In this document: positions 8,402 to 16,882 of the stretch, piece after piece
Position numbering within the stretch: position 1 is the first letter of the stretch
How the letters are laid out: each line of letters starts with the position of its first letter
DNA from: Halobacteriales archaeon SW_5_68_122
GTDB lineage: Archaea; Halobacteriota; Halobacteria; Halobacteriales; Haloarculaceae
Length of the DNA stretch: 38,026 nucleotides
Direction: 5' to 3'
Assembly (NCBI GenBank): GCA_003022815.1
Contig: PXSL01000106.1
Coordinates: forward strand, 1 to 38,026
Program-made: the position numbers and the translations under genes
The notes under the pieces: model-generated
The model's input: the letters and a program-made list of their open reading frames with translations, nothing else
What the model was told of the DNA's origin: nothing
Databases searched by the model: none

Positions 8402-9561
8402 TCCGCCGTCACCTCCGCCTCCGGGACGGCGCGGTCGCCGGTCTCGATGGCCGCCAGGCAGTCCAGCCACTCCAGCATCGCCTCGCCGACGTGGTTGAGG
8501 AAGGCGCCGTTCGTGTACGCCTCGAACCCGCCGTCGGCGAGCGTCTCGCCCATGGCCTCGAACACGCCCGCGTAGCTGTCCGCGTCGGCGCCGACGCCGT
8601 CTATCAGCTCCCAGAGGTGCTCGTTCAGCTCGAGGCCGGCCACCTCGTTGTGCAGGTCCGAGAACGTCGAGCGCGGCGCCTTGTTGTGCTCGCACAGCGG
8701 CGCGCCGTTGTAGATGCGCTTGCCGAGGACGTCGCAGGCCCGCTTGAGGAACACGCCCGACCAGATGTCGTCGAACCGGCCGACGTCCCACTCGTTGTCG
8801 TCCATCGGGAGCTGGTAGAACGCGGGAACCACCTCCCGGCGGAACGCGAGGTTCATCGAGCAGACGGTGAGGTAGTTGCCGCGGGCGGCGACGAAGTCGC
8901 CATCGAAGTCCGCCGCCGAGGTGCGGGTTTGGGCCTGTCCCTCCAGGTCGCCGTCCATCAGGATGCGGACGGCGTCGAGGTCGGGGACGTTCGTCCACAG
9001 GCCCTGTGAGGCGACGATGTCGTCGACCTCGACGGGTTCGGTCTCGACGGTCTCGTCCATTGCGCTGTACGGGTACCCCCGGGGGTACAGCCCGTGCTCG
9101 TCGGCGTTCTGGTACAGTACATTCACCCAGTTCTCGTCGGAGGCGACGGCCTCCATCTCGCCCTCGAAGGCGAGGTTCCGGAGGTGCCGGCCGAAGAAGT
9201 CGTACTCCTCGTGGGGCAGGGTGTCATCGTCGATGAGGAAGCCGTACTCGAACTCGCCGGCCCATAGGTACAGCAGGCCGAAACTGGTCTCGGCGTGGCT
9301 GGCCGCGGGAATGAGGTCGGCGTACTCGGCGAGGCCGCGGGCCTCGAACCACGCCTCTCGGCGCGGCCCGTCGAACACCTCGCCATCGACGCCCAGGTCC
9401 TCGAGCATCGCCTCCATGCCGGCGACGTCACAGAACTCCTCGGTGACGAGCAGGAACCGCAGCCTGTCGGTGTCGAAGCCGTGGTTGCGCGCGTTCTCGA
9501 CGTAGGCACGGACGCACTCGGGTTCCCGGACTGTCGGGACGATAACGCAGATATCGGTCAT
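8398..9561 (-). CDS. RGP-family glycosyltransferase / UDP-sugar mutase-like protein
   Basis: A 387-residue cytoplasmic protein of the reversibly glycosylated polypeptide family (plant RGP / UDP-arabinopyranose mutase; often named alpha-1,4-glucan-protein synthase in archaea). Seen: N-terminal IVPTVREPE strand, metal and nucleotide-sugar motif LIDDDTLP (DDD at 111-113), RGYPYS near 161, and the family segment EWDVGRFDDIWSGVF (257-271). Family members interconvert or self-attach UDP-sugars; the sugar here is unknown. It is the first gene of a three-gene unit and its stop overlaps the start of the iron-binding lipoprotein. The ATG at 9561 is supported by the TATA-like TTTTAGG 26-32 nt upstream, which is one arm of the iron-box palindrome. 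Iron-responsive expression is therefore expected. Confidence 0.82.
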   Translation of the reverse strand: MTDICVIVPTVREPECVRAYVENARNHGFDTDRLRFLLVTEEFCDVAGMEAMLEDLGVDGEVFDGPRREAWFEARGLAEYADLIPAASHAETSFGLLYLWAGEFEYGFLIDDDTLPHEEYDFFGRHLRNLAFEGEMEAVASDENWVNVLYQNADEHGLYPRGYPYSAMDETVETEPVEVDDIVASQGLWTNVPDLDAVRILMDGDLEGQAQTRTSAADFDGDFVAARGNYLTVCSMNLAFRREVVPAFYQLPMDDNEWDVGRFDDIWSGVFLKRACDVLGKRIYNGAPLCEHNKAPRSTFSDLHNEVAGLELNEHLWELIDGVGADADSYAGVFEAMGETLADGGFEAYTNGAFLNHVGEAMLEWLDCLAAIETGDRAVPEAEVTAD

Positions 9562-9575
9562 CTCGCTCGAACGTA

Positions 9576-9593
9576 TTTTAGGATGGCCTAAAA
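9576..9593. promoter_or_regulatory. DtxR/IdeR-type iron-box palindrome in the glycosyltransferase operon promoter
   Basis: TTTTAGGATGGCCTAAAA is a perfect inverted repeat: 7-bp arms and a 4-nt spacer. The half-sites TTAGG/CCTAA and their spacing match the core of DtxR/IdeR iron boxes. It starts 14 nt upstream of the ATG at 9561 and covers the expected TATA position, so a bound metal-dependent repressor would block transcription. Haloarchaea encode DtxR-family regulators (Idr1/Idr2, SirR). Sequence and position are seen; the regulator is inferred. Confidence 0.75.
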
Positions 9594-9609
9594 GACTGCC
9601 GGAAACGGC

Positions 9610-10506
9610 TCAGAGTCGGGTCGCGCCGAAGACCGCGATGCCGATGGAGACGGCCGCCACGACGCCGACGATGACCATCGGGTCGGTCCCGAAGACCGTC
9701 TCTCGGTCGCCGGGAGTCGTCGTCGGTGTCAGCGAGGCGGTCGGGTCGTCGTCGGGGGTCGGCGTCGGTTCGGGCGTCGGGTCGTCGCCCGCAGTGGGGG
9801 TCGGTTCGTCGTCGAGGATCGCCGTCGGTTCGGGCGTCGGTTCGGGGGTCGGCGTCGGTGTGGGCGTCGGTGTCGCCGTCGGGGTCGGCGTCGGTGTTGC
9901 CGTCGGTTCCGACGGCGGCGGGCCGAGTTCGCTCCGGGCGTCGGAGTCGTTCTCGCAGCCGTCACAGATGGCGAAGTAGTGCGACGTCGCCTCCAGTCGC
10001 ACCTGCTCGTCGGAACCGAACGCCTTGCCCTCCACCACGACGTCCGTCTGGTACCAGCCCTCCGCCGAGGGGTTCGTGACGCAGTCCTCGAGTTCGAGCA
10101 CCAGCGTCTCGCCGACCCGGTAGTCCGGTTCGGGGTCCTCGATGCTGAACGAAGCGGTGCCGCCGTCGAAGGATTCCTCGTCGGGGCTGAACTCCTCGCT
10201 ACCGACCCGGAGGGTGTATGACCCCGAGGTGAGAGGCGCCGCGGCCGCACAGCCCCCGACGTCAACCCCGGTGGTGGAGAACTCGATGGAGGTCGGCTCC
10301 TCGATGCCGGACTGACCGTCGCCGAAGTTGTCGGTCAGCGTCACCTCGTGGGTGTACCGGACGTCGCTCGCCTCCGTGTCTCGGTTGTCCGGGGTGACCC
10401 TGAACTCCGTGCTGTCGTCGCCGTGGCTGGCGACGGCGCTCCCCGGAGTGAAGGCGCCGAGAAGCACCAGCGCGGCGACAAGAGCCAGGGCGGTGTCGGT
10501 GTCCAT
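9610..10506 (-). CDS. Secreted cell-surface protein with Thr/Pro-rich stalk and C-terminal anchor (LGPPPSE module)
   Basis: A 299-codon frame encoding a signal peptide (hydrophobic 6-22, cleavage near AVASHG), a globular region of about 170 residues, a long stalk of PTPTPT/EPTPEP repeats and a C-terminal helix ending VFGATRL. The end lacks a PGF motif, so this looks like an ordinary membrane anchor. The globular part ends in a module (GWYQ, then HYFAICDGCE, then ARSELGPPPSE) that recurs in the surface protein at 16883-17978. The cysteine pair CDGC may bind metal or form a disulfide. The ATG at 10506 has a TATA-like CTTTTATC 25-32 nt upstream on the minus strand (10538-10531). No known domain recognised. 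Confidence 0.72.
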   Translation of the reverse strand: MDTDTALALVAALVLLGAFTPGSAVASHGDDSTEFRVTPDNRDTEASDVRYTHEVTLTDNFGDGQSGIEEPTSIEFSTTGVDVGGCAAAAPLTSGSYTLRVGSEEFSPDEESFDGGTASFSIEDPEPDYRVGETLVLELEDCVTNPSAEGWYQTDVVVEGKAFGSDEQVRLEATSHYFAICDGCENDSDARSELGPPPSEPTATPTPTPTATPTPTPTPTPEPTPEPTAILDDEPTPTAGDDPTPEPTPTPDDDPTASLTPTTTPGDRETVFGTDPMVIVGVVAAVSIGIAVFGATRL

Positions 10507-10530
10507 TATATCACACCTGCGGACGGACTT

Positions 10531-10538
10531 GATAAAAG
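10531..10538 (-). promoter_or_regulatory. TATA box of the surface protein gene
   Basis: CTTTTATC on the minus strand lies 25-32 nt upstream of the ATG at 10506, in the 76-nt spacer shared with the divergent CPBP protease gene. Confidence 0.5.
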
Positions 10539-10582
10539 CTTTCGACGGACACGTTCTTGCCGCGCGCGGCCGAACCGCCGGC

Positions 10583-11446
10583 ATGCGCGCTACCATCCGC
10601 TCGTGGCTGCGGACAGAGGCGGGGCGTCTCCGGACGCCGTGGCGACTGCTCGCCTTCGGACTGCTGATCGTCGTCGCCAACCTGGTCGTCGGGGCGGCGG
10701 CACTGTTGGCCGGCACCCTGCTTGCGGGCCGGCACCTCGACCGACGGCTCCTCGCCGACCTTGGTCTCCGCGGCGGTGCCCGCCCGCGACTCGACCCGCT
10801 CGTCGGCGCCGGCCTCGGCGTCGTGCTGGTCTGTGGGGCCTACGCCGTCGGCGCCGCCCTCGGCGTCTACGAGGCCAGCGTCGACCCCGCCGCGCCACCG
10901 GGGTACCCGCTTGCGGCCTGGCTGGCGCTCGTCGTCGTCACCATGGTTGTCATCGGCGCCTACGAGGAACTGCTGTTGCGCGGCTACGTCCTGACGAACC
11001 TCGCCGAGGGGCTCACCGTCTTCCTCGGCCGTCGGGCGTCGGTCGCCGCCGCCCTCGTCGTCTCCAGCGTCGGCTTCGGACTGCTCCACGGCGCCAACCC
11101 CGCCGCCAGCCCCCGCTCGCTTGCGACGGTGACGCTCGCGGGCCTCCTGCTCGGCCTCGCGTACGTGTACACTGGGTCGCTGTCGTTTCCGATCGGCCTC
11201 CATGTCACCTGGAACCTCTCGGGGGTGTTGCTCGGCCTGCCGGTGAGCGGCCTCGAGATACCGGTCCGGCTAATCCGGACGGAGGTCACCGGCGACCCCG
11301 CGGTTCACGGCGCCGGCTTCGGCATCGAGGGCGGCCTGCTCGGCCTCGGGGCGGCGGCGGTTGGCTGTCTCGCCGTCGCCGGCTACGCGCGGCTCACCGG
11401 CCGAAGCGTGCGGGAAGAGATCGCGACGGCGGCGCTCCGGTTCTAG
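10583..11446 (+). CDS. CPBP family intramembrane glutamic endopeptidase (CAAX protease-like)
   Basis: A 287-residue membrane protein with about eight hydrophobic helices. It carries all three CPBP/Abi motifs: EELLLRG (128-134, paired Glu and Arg), FGLLHGAN (165-172, His169) and HVTWN (207-211). These residues form the active site of Rce1-like glutamic proteases; archaeal substrates are unknown. The frame is open upstream, but the ATG at 10583 begins just before the first membrane helix and lies outside the divergent surface protein promoter. The last four bases, CTAG (11443-11446), serve as overlapping stops for this gene and the convergent livF. Confidence 0.83.
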   Translation: MRATIRSWLRTEAGRLRTPWRLLAFGLLIVVANLVVGAAALLAGTLLAGRHLDRRLLADLGLRGGARPRLDPLVGAGLGVVLVCGAYAVGAALGVYEASVDPAAPPGYPLAAWLALVVVTMVVIGAYEELLLRGYVLTNLAEGLTVFLGRRASVAAALVVSSVGFGLLHGANPAASPRSLATVTLAGLLLGLAYVYTGSLSFPIGLHVTWNLSGVLLGLPVSGLEIPVRLIRTEVTGDPAVHGAGFGIEGGLLGLGAAAVGCLAVAGYARLTGRSVREEIATAALRF

Positions 11447-12240
11447 CCGCCGAGGTACGACTCGCGGATGTAGTCGTCGCCCTTCAGTTCCTCGGGGGTG
11501 CCCTCCCGCACTGCTTCGCCGTTCTCCAGCAGGTAGATGCGGTCGGCGTGTTCGAGGGCGAAGGTGACGTTCTGCTCGGTCAGTAGCACCGTGACCCCCC
11601 GCTCGATGATGGGGTCCAGCGCCTCCGCGATGTCCTGCAGGATGACCGGCGCCAGCCCCAGCGTCGGCTCGTCGAGGACCAGCAGGTCCGGGTCGCCCAT
11701 CAGCGCCCGGCCGATGGCGAGCATCTGCTGTTCGCCGCCGGACATCGAGCGGGCGTTCTGGTCGCGGCGCTCGTCCAGCCGCGGGAACAGGTCGTAGACG
11801 AACTCCTTCCGCTCGTCGATGACCTCGTCGTCCTGCAGGTAGCCGCCCAACTCGAGGTTCTCCTCGACGTTCATGTAGCCGAAGAGGTCCCGCTCCTCGG
11901 TGCAGTGAATCATCCCCTGGTCGACGAGTTCGGTCTGGCCGACCGAGGCGACCTCCTGGTCACGGTAGCGGACGCTCCCGTCGTAGCCCAGGAAGCCGGA
12001 GGCGGTGTTGCAGAAGGTGGTCTTGCCGGCGCCGTTCGGGCCGATGAGCGAGACGATTTCGCCCTCCGTGACGGTCATGTCGATGCCGCGGAGCGCGGTG
12101 ACTTTCCCGTAGGAGACCTGGAGGTTCTCCGACTTCAGCACCACCTCGTCGCTCTCGGTCGTCTCGCTCCCCGACCCGAAGTTGAACCCCTCCTCTGCGT
12201 CGGCGTCCGTGTCGGTGTCTGCGTCGGGTTCCGTGCTCAT
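11443..12240 (-). CDS. livF: Branched-chain amino acid/amide ABC transporter ATP-binding protein LivF
   Basis: A 265-residue ABC ATPase, last gene of the transporter operon. Walker A GPNGAGKTT (67-75), signature MSGGEQQ (166-172), Walker B LLVLDEPTLGLAP (from 186), and the LivF-type continuation LTEQNVTFALEHADRIYLLENG. An acidic, disordered extension of about 30 residues precedes the ABC domain, a common haloarchaeal trait. The protein pairs with LivG at the cytoplasmic face to power uptake through LivH-LivM. Its ATG overlaps the livG stop by four bases (ATGA), and its own stop is shared head-to-head with the CPBP gene. It looks complete. Confidence 0.9.
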   Translation of the reverse strand: MSTEPDADTDTDADAEEGFNFGSGSETTESDEVVLKSENLQVSYGKVTALRGIDMTVTEGEIVSLIGPNGAGKTTFCNTASGFLGYDGSVRYRDQEVASVGQTELVDQGMIHCTEERDLFGYMNVEENLELGGYLQDDEVIDERKEFVYDLFPRLDERRDQNARSMSGGEQQMLAIGRALMGDPDLLVLDEPTLGLAPVILQDIAEALDPIIERGVTVLLTEQNVTFALEHADRIYLLENGEAVREGTPEELKGDDYIRESYLGG

Positions 12241-13028
12241 ATCTCGTCACCTCCGAGGTACGCCTCCTGCACCTCGGGGTCGTTCTTGATCTCGTCCGGC
12301 GACCCCTGTGCGATCTTCGAGCCGAACTGGATGACGAACGCGCGGTCGATGAGGTTCAGCAGCCCGCGCATGTTGTGGTCGACGACGATGAGCGTCATGC
12401 CGTGCTGGCGCAGCGACTCCATGACCTCGGTCAGCTCCTGAACCTCGTCGGCCGCGAGGCCGGCGAACGGCTCATCGACCAACATTACGTCCGGCTGGGT
12501 GGCGATGGCCCGGCCCAGCTCCAGCTTCAGCATACCGGCGTGGGGTAGTTCCGAGGGCGTCTGGTCCATCACGTCGCCCAGGCCGACCCGGCGACAGATT
12601 TCCCGGGCCAGCCGCTCGGTCTCGCCGCCCAGCCCCGAGAGCGTGAACAGCTCGTCCGGGACGAGCGCCAGTTCGATGTTCTTGACCACGGCCCGGTCCT
12701 CCAGCGGCGCGAACTCCTGGAACGTCCGTGACATCCCCTCTTTGACCATGTCGTAGGCGGAGATGCCGGTCACGTCCTCGCCCTTGAAGTAGACGGTGCC
12801 GCCGGTCGGCGCGTAGGTTCCGGTGACGCAGTTGAACGTCGTCGACTTGCCGGCGCCGTTCGGGCCGATGAAGCCCAGTATCTCCTGTTCTTTGACCGCA
12901 AACGAGAGGTCGTCGACGGCGACCAGTCCGCCGAACTCCTTGCGGAGGTTCTTTGCGACGAGGATGCCGTCGCCGGGGCCGTACGTCTGCTCTTCGAAGT
13001 CGGCCGGTCGTTCGGTTTCGGAGCTCAT
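12237..13028 (-). CDS. livG: Branched-chain amino acid/amide ABC transporter ATP-binding protein LivG
   Basis: A 263-residue ABC ATPase partner of LivF. Walker A GPNGAGKST (55-63), a LivG-type FQEFAPLE Q-loop region near 103, Walker B VMLVDEPFAGLA (from 181) and the switch His in VVDHNM. The ABC signature is unusual: at 161-166 the sequence is LPHAGM where LSxGQ is normal, so this subunit may form a degenerate catalytic site while LivF keeps the canonical one. The livM stop overlaps its ATG (ATGA), and its stop overlaps livF. Order and overlaps indicate one transcript. Confidence 0.88.
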   Translation of the reverse strand: MSSETERPADFEEQTYGPGDGILVAKNLRKEFGGLVAVDDLSFAVKEQEILGFIGPNGAGKSTTFNCVTGTYAPTGGTVYFKGEDVTGISAYDMVKEGMSRTFQEFAPLEDRAVVKNIELALVPDELFTLSGLGGETERLAREICRRVGLGDVMDQTPSELPHAGMLKLELGRAIATQPDVMLVDEPFAGLAADEVQELTEVMESLRQHGMTLIVVDHNMRGLLNLIDRAFVIQFGSKIAQGSPDEIKNDPEVQEAYLGGDEI

Positions 13029-14293
13029 TGGGTATCACGTTCCAGCACGTTCTCGATTTCCTCGCGGTAGCTCGAGATGGTGCTCTTGGCGGCCGAGATG
13101 CCGCCGCTGTCGGGTGGCGCCTCCCCGCGGCGCCGTGCCAGGTACCTCCGACCCGTCTTTATCGCCTTCGGGACGACGCCCTCCGGCATGAACACCAGCA
13201 CCAGGATGCCGAGCGCGAACGTCGGGAGTGGGGCGGTGTCGGCGACGGTGATGCCGATGATGGGGATGGTGACGTCGAGCGAGGAGACCACCGTCTCGGT
13301 GATTCCCAGAAGGAGGGCGCCGACGAGGGCGCCGACGATGGTGCCCATCCCGCCGAGAATGGCGACGATGATGACCTCGATGCTCTTGTCGATTCGACCG
13401 GGGCCGAAGACGCTGTTGGCGTCGGGGTAGCCGACGCCGGTGTGCATCCACATGGCGGCGGCGAAGCCGCCGACGGCCGCCGAGAGGACGAACGCGAATA
13501 TCTTGAACTTCGCCGGGTTCAGCCCGACCGACCGGACCGCGTTCTCGTCCTCGCGGATGCCGGTGAGCACGCCGCCGGCCGACGAGCGGGTCACCGCATA
13601 GCAGACCCCGAGGACGATGAGCAGCGCGAGAAAGCTGATGTAGTACGACGCGACGAGCTGCTCCCAGCGGGCGCCGACCTGGACGACGCTCTTTGTGCCC
13701 CTACTGACGAACACGGCCGGCCGGTTGCTGAACGCGGACACGCCGAGCTCCCCCGGGGCCAGGTACGGCATCCCGTCGGCGAAGATTTGGAACGTTTGGT
13801 ACAGCAACAGTGGCGCGATGAGCGTCACGAGCGAGAGGTACGGCCCCTCCAGCCGGAGCGCGGGCACGCCGATGAGCAGGCCGCCGAGCGCGGCCAGAAG
13901 CGTCCCGCCGAGGACGCCCGCCAGGATAACCGCCGCAACCGTCCCGGACCCGAGGGCCGCCGGCTGCTGGCCGAACAGGTCGAACAGGTGCTGATTGGTG
14001 ATGACGACGCTCCCGTAGGCGCCCAGCGCGAAGAAGAACGCGTGACCGAAGCTGAGCTGCCCGGTGTAGCCGGAGACGACGTCCCAGCTGATGGCGAACA
14101 TCATCACGTACAGCACGGGGGTGAAGTTCCCGAGTTCGGACGGCGTCAGGACGGTCGGTATCAGCGCCAGGCCGACCATCCCGAGGACCCCGAGCTTCTG
14201 TCGCAGCGCCAGGTCCCGGAGCATCAGTTTGTCGACGACCGCCTGCTTGCGGCGCTCGTCGATGTCGCCCCCGAACGGGGTTTCGGTCGCCAT
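13025..14293 (-). CDS. livM: Branched-chain amino acid/amide ABC transporter permease LivM
   Basis: A 422-residue permease with about ten membrane helices. The family block SGYTGQLSFGHAFFFALGAY and the later GREDENAVRSVGLNPAKFKIFAFVLSA-type loop (here TGIREDENAVRSVG) identify LivM. A cytoplasmic N-terminus of about 45 residues and a basic, low-complexity C-terminus extend the core. It forms the membrane pore with LivH. The ATG at 14293 shares one base with the livH stop (TAATG), and the stop overlaps livG. Confidence 0.88.
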   Translation of the reverse strand: MATETPFGGDIDERRKQAVVDKLMLRDLALRQKLGVLGMVGLALIPTVLTPSELGNFTPVLYVMMFAISWDVVSGYTGQLSFGHAFFFALGAYGSVVITNQHLFDLFGQQPAALGSGTVAAVILAGVLGGTLLAALGGLLIGVPALRLEGPYLSLVTLIAPLLLYQTFQIFADGMPYLAPGELGVSAFSNRPAVFVSRGTKSVVQVGARWEQLVASYYISFLALLIVLGVCYAVTRSSAGGVLTGIREDENAVRSVGLNPAKFKIFAFVLSAAVGGFAAAMWMHTGVGYPDANSVFGPGRIDKSIEVIIVAILGGMGTIVGALVGALLLGITETVVSSLDVTIPIIGITVADTAPLPTFALGILVLVFMPEGVVPKAIKTGRRYLARRRGEAPPDSGGISAAKSTISSYREEIENVLERDTQ

Positions 14294-15183
14294 TATTCGG
14301 CAGTCCCCCGTCCGAACAGGCCCTCCGGCTTCACGAGCAGGAACACGACCAGGAGCGCGAGCGAGGCGACTCCGGCCAGGTCGCTCCCGCCCGGCACGAA
14401 CCTGACGACGAACGTCTCGAAGAACCCGATGATGTAGGCGCCGGCGATGCTCCCCTTGATGGAGCCGAGACCGCCGAGGATGACGATGGCGAAAGAGAGG
14501 ATGAGCGGCGCCGGCGGGAGGATGGACATCAGCCAGCTTCCGCCGTTGCGGCTGGCCAGCAGGACGCCCGCGTAGCCCGCGAAGCCGCCCGCAAGCGTCC
14601 AGGTGATGAGGTTGATTTTCTCGGCGTCGATGCCAACGAGGGCCGCGCCCTTGTCGCTCTGACTGACGGCGACGATGGCGCGGCCGGTCCGGGTGTAGTT
14701 GACGAAGTACATCAGCAACCCGATGAGTATCAGCGAGGTCACGAAGATGAAGATGTTGTTGAGGTCATCGTTCGGCATGACCTGCTCGACGTTGAACGTG
14801 ATCGCGCTGACTCTCGGAATGCTGTTCAGCCATATCTGGATGCCGTAGAGGATGAAGAACCCGACGACGAAGGTGAGTATCAGCACCACCACCGGTCTGT
14901 CGCGGACGAACCTGATGACGCCGACGTACGTGATGGCGGCCAGCAGTGCGCCCGCGCCCGTCCCGACGAGCAGACCGGCCCAGGTCGGGAGGTTGAGGTA
15001 CCCGCTCGACCCCGTCACGAGGAAGGCGGCGAACGCCCCGACGGTGATGAACGCGCCGTGGGCGAAGTTGAGGATGCCGCCCACGCCGAAGATGAGGGTG
15101 AAGCCGATGGCGATGACGGCGTACAGCGCGCTGACGAACGTCGCCGTCACGACGGCCTCGCCGACTGCCCCGGGGGCGACCAT
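14293..15183 (-). CDS. livH: Branched-chain amino acid/amide ABC transporter permease LivH
   Basis: A 296-residue permease. It opens with the LivH hallmark LYAVIAIGFTLIFGVGGILNFAHGAF, given here only by its key residues (IGFTLIFG, then LNFAHG at about 38-43). Further helices and the loop GIDAEKINLITWTLAGGFAG with ILGGLGSIKGSIAGA near the end are also standard. I chose the ATG at 15183, which shares one base with the stop of the substrate-binding protein gene (TGATG); upstream residues in this frame have no family match. It partners LivM. Confidence 0.88.
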   Translation of the reverse strand: MVAPGAVGEAVVTATFVSALYAVIAIGFTLIFGVGGILNFAHGAFITVGAFAAFLVTGSSGYLNLPTWAGLLVGTGAGALLAAITYVGVIRFVRDRPVVVLILTFVVGFFILYGIQIWLNSIPRVSAITFNVEQVMPNDDLNNIFIFVTSLILIGLLMYFVNYTRTGRAIVAVSQSDKGAALVGIDAEKINLITWTLAGGFAGYAGVLLASRNGGSWLMSILPPAPLILSFAIVILGGLGSIKGSIAGAYIIGFFETFVVRFVPGGSDLAGVASLALLVVFLLVKPEGLFGRGTAE

Positions 15184-16652
15184 CAGCCGCCACCCCCTAT
15201 CCAGTCGGGCGCCGCGTAGTCGGCCGTCTTGTTCTGCTCGGGGTAGAACGAGTGCATCGTGCCGTAGTCGGGCCGCGCCTCGGGGTCGTCCTGCCACTGC
15301 TGGAAAACCGGGACGCCCGTCTCCGCAATGGAGGTCCACTGCGGCTCGTGGGCGTACTTCGAGTCCGCCGAGGTGAACTGGAACTCCTCGAGGATGGTGC
15401 TGTCGGTGAAGGTGCCCTCCTCGAGGTACGGTATCATCGTGTCGGCGTCGGGCACCTCACCTTCCGTGCCCTCGCCCTCCAGCGTCATCCGGAGCGCCTG
15501 CTCGGTCAGGTTGATGGCGTCGTAGGTGATCGCCCCGGAGTAGATGGGTGCCTTGCCGAACTCATCCTGGTAGGCCTGAACGAACTCCTGGGTCCGTTGG
15601 GTGTTCGTCGTCTGCGGCGTCATGGCGTTCATAGTGAACACGTACTCGCAGCTACCGCCGGTCGACTCCCAGTAGCCGAAGCTCTGTGCCGGAACGTGGA
15701 TGCCGCCGAACCCGAAGCCGCGGCGCTGGTTGGCCCACTGCTTGACGGCCTTGGTCCCGGCGAGCGCGAGGCCGACGAGCGCGAGGTCACAGCTCTCGCT
15801 CTCAAGTTCGTTGTAAACCGACCGCCACTTGGTGCCGCCGCTGACCCGCTTGACAACCGGGACGTCGACGATTTCGCTGAGCCCCTCGACGAGCCGATCG
15901 TGGTACGGGGTGAACTCCGCCGGATTCTCGGTCAGTACCCCGACGGTCTCCCAGCCGCGGTTCCCGGCCTTGTTCTCGAGGAACTCGAGCATCGCGTCGG
16001 CGAGGTCGAGCAGGTTTATGGGCCCCGCGCGGAAGTGGTACTTGAAGCGCTCGTACTCGTTCTCGGCGCCGCTGCCGGTGAAGTCAACGCTCTTGGAGGC
16101 GAGTTCGCCGGCCCTCGGGTCCGCCGAGGCGGTCGTAATGTGTATCTTCTTTGCAGGGGCCATAGCCTGGTTCATCATCCTGACGAGCGCCGAGCCCAGG
16201 AAGACGCCCAGAGTTATGTCGCACCCCTCCTGGCGGACGAGTCTGTTGTACTCCGAGACCGTCTGGTTGGGGTCGGCGTTGCTCTCGCCGAGGGCCACCT
16301 CGACTTTCGCCCCGAGCATCCCGCCGCTGTCGTTGTACTGCCCGGCGGCCAGCTGTGCGGCCTCCCACATCGACTGCCCGAGCGGCAGGTTCATCGGCGC
16401 GAGGACGCCGAACTTGACGGTCTCCCCCGAGAGAAGCGCTTCGCCGTCGCTCTCATTGGTCTCCTCGAGCCCCTCGTCGCCACTGCTCTCGTTGCCCGAG
16501 CCCCGGAGCCCGCTCCCCGGGTACGGGTTCTGCGGCGACTGACAGCCCGCGAGGCCGGCGGTCACCGCGCCACTCCCGCCGTACTTCAGGATGGACCGGC
16601 GGCCGATGCGCCCGCCGTCGTCCTGCTGTTCGCCCTCTGGTACGTCTGCCAT
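15183..16652 (-). CDS. Branched-chain amino acid/amide ABC transporter substrate-binding lipoprotein (LivK-like)
   Basis: A 489-residue receptor of the Leu/Ile/Val-binding type (type I periplasmic-binding fold). N-terminus: Tat motif GRRSILK (17-23) and lipobox LAGC (34-37), so it is a Tat-exported lipoprotein. The mature part begins after an acidic linker with VKFGVLAPMNLPLGQSM, a LivK-like strand, and contains RMMNQAMAPAKKIHITT and a C-terminal Tyr/Trp-rich lobe. The ligand could be branched-chain amino acids, urea or short amides; the sequence does not decide. It is the promoter-proximal gene of the operon. I chose the ATG at 16652 because the upstream part of the frame is basic and unrelated. 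A TATA-like element is at 16709-16718, implying a leader of roughly 30 nt. Confidence 0.87.
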   Translation of the reverse strand: MADVPEGEQQDDGGRIGRRSILKYGGSGAVTAGLAGCQSPQNPYPGSGLRGSGNESSGDEGLEETNESDGEALLSGETVKFGVLAPMNLPLGQSMWEAAQLAAGQYNDSGGMLGAKVEVALGESNADPNQTVSEYNRLVRQEGCDITLGVFLGSALVRMMNQAMAPAKKIHITTASADPRAGELASKSVDFTGSGAENEYERFKYHFRAGPINLLDLADAMLEFLENKAGNRGWETVGVLTENPAEFTPYHDRLVEGLSEIVDVPVVKRVSGGTKWRSVYNELESESCDLALVGLALAGTKAVKQWANQRRGFGFGGIHVPAQSFGYWESTGGSCEYVFTMNAMTPQTTNTQRTQEFVQAYQDEFGKAPIYSGAITYDAINLTEQALRMTLEGEGTEGEVPDADTMIPYLEEGTFTDSTILEEFQFTSADSKYAHEPQWTSIAETGVPVFQQWQDDPEARPDYGTMHSFYPEQNKTADYAAPDWIGGGG

Positions 16653-16882
16653 ATGTGGCCCAAGTACCGAAGTTCGACGGATGGGTGTTTCGCTGGTTTT
16701 TTCCGGCGTTTTATTAATGAACCGGCCATTGTTGCTCGGAATCCGGACGGGGCGGCGATATTTCCGGTCCCCGGGCGCGAGCGGGGCCGCCACGGGCGCC
16801 CGGTTGACGGTCGGCACTGCGCGCACCGCCCGGTCGCCGGCGGTCCGGGTCGTTGAGGCGAACGAGAAATCGGGTGGTCGCG
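16653..16882. promoter_or_regulatory. Promoter region of the liv-type operon
   Basis: The minus strand carries ATTAATAAAA (16718-16709), a good TATA box, 57-66 nt upstream of the ATG at 16652. The remainder of this 230-nt spacer, toward the end of the surface protein gene, is GC-rich and shows no gene. Confidence 0.5.

Noticed and set aside
15252..16856. 534-codon frame opposite the LivK-like gene
   Set aside because: Antisense shadow of a strongly supported binding protein; Leu/Arg/Gly-rich without motifs.
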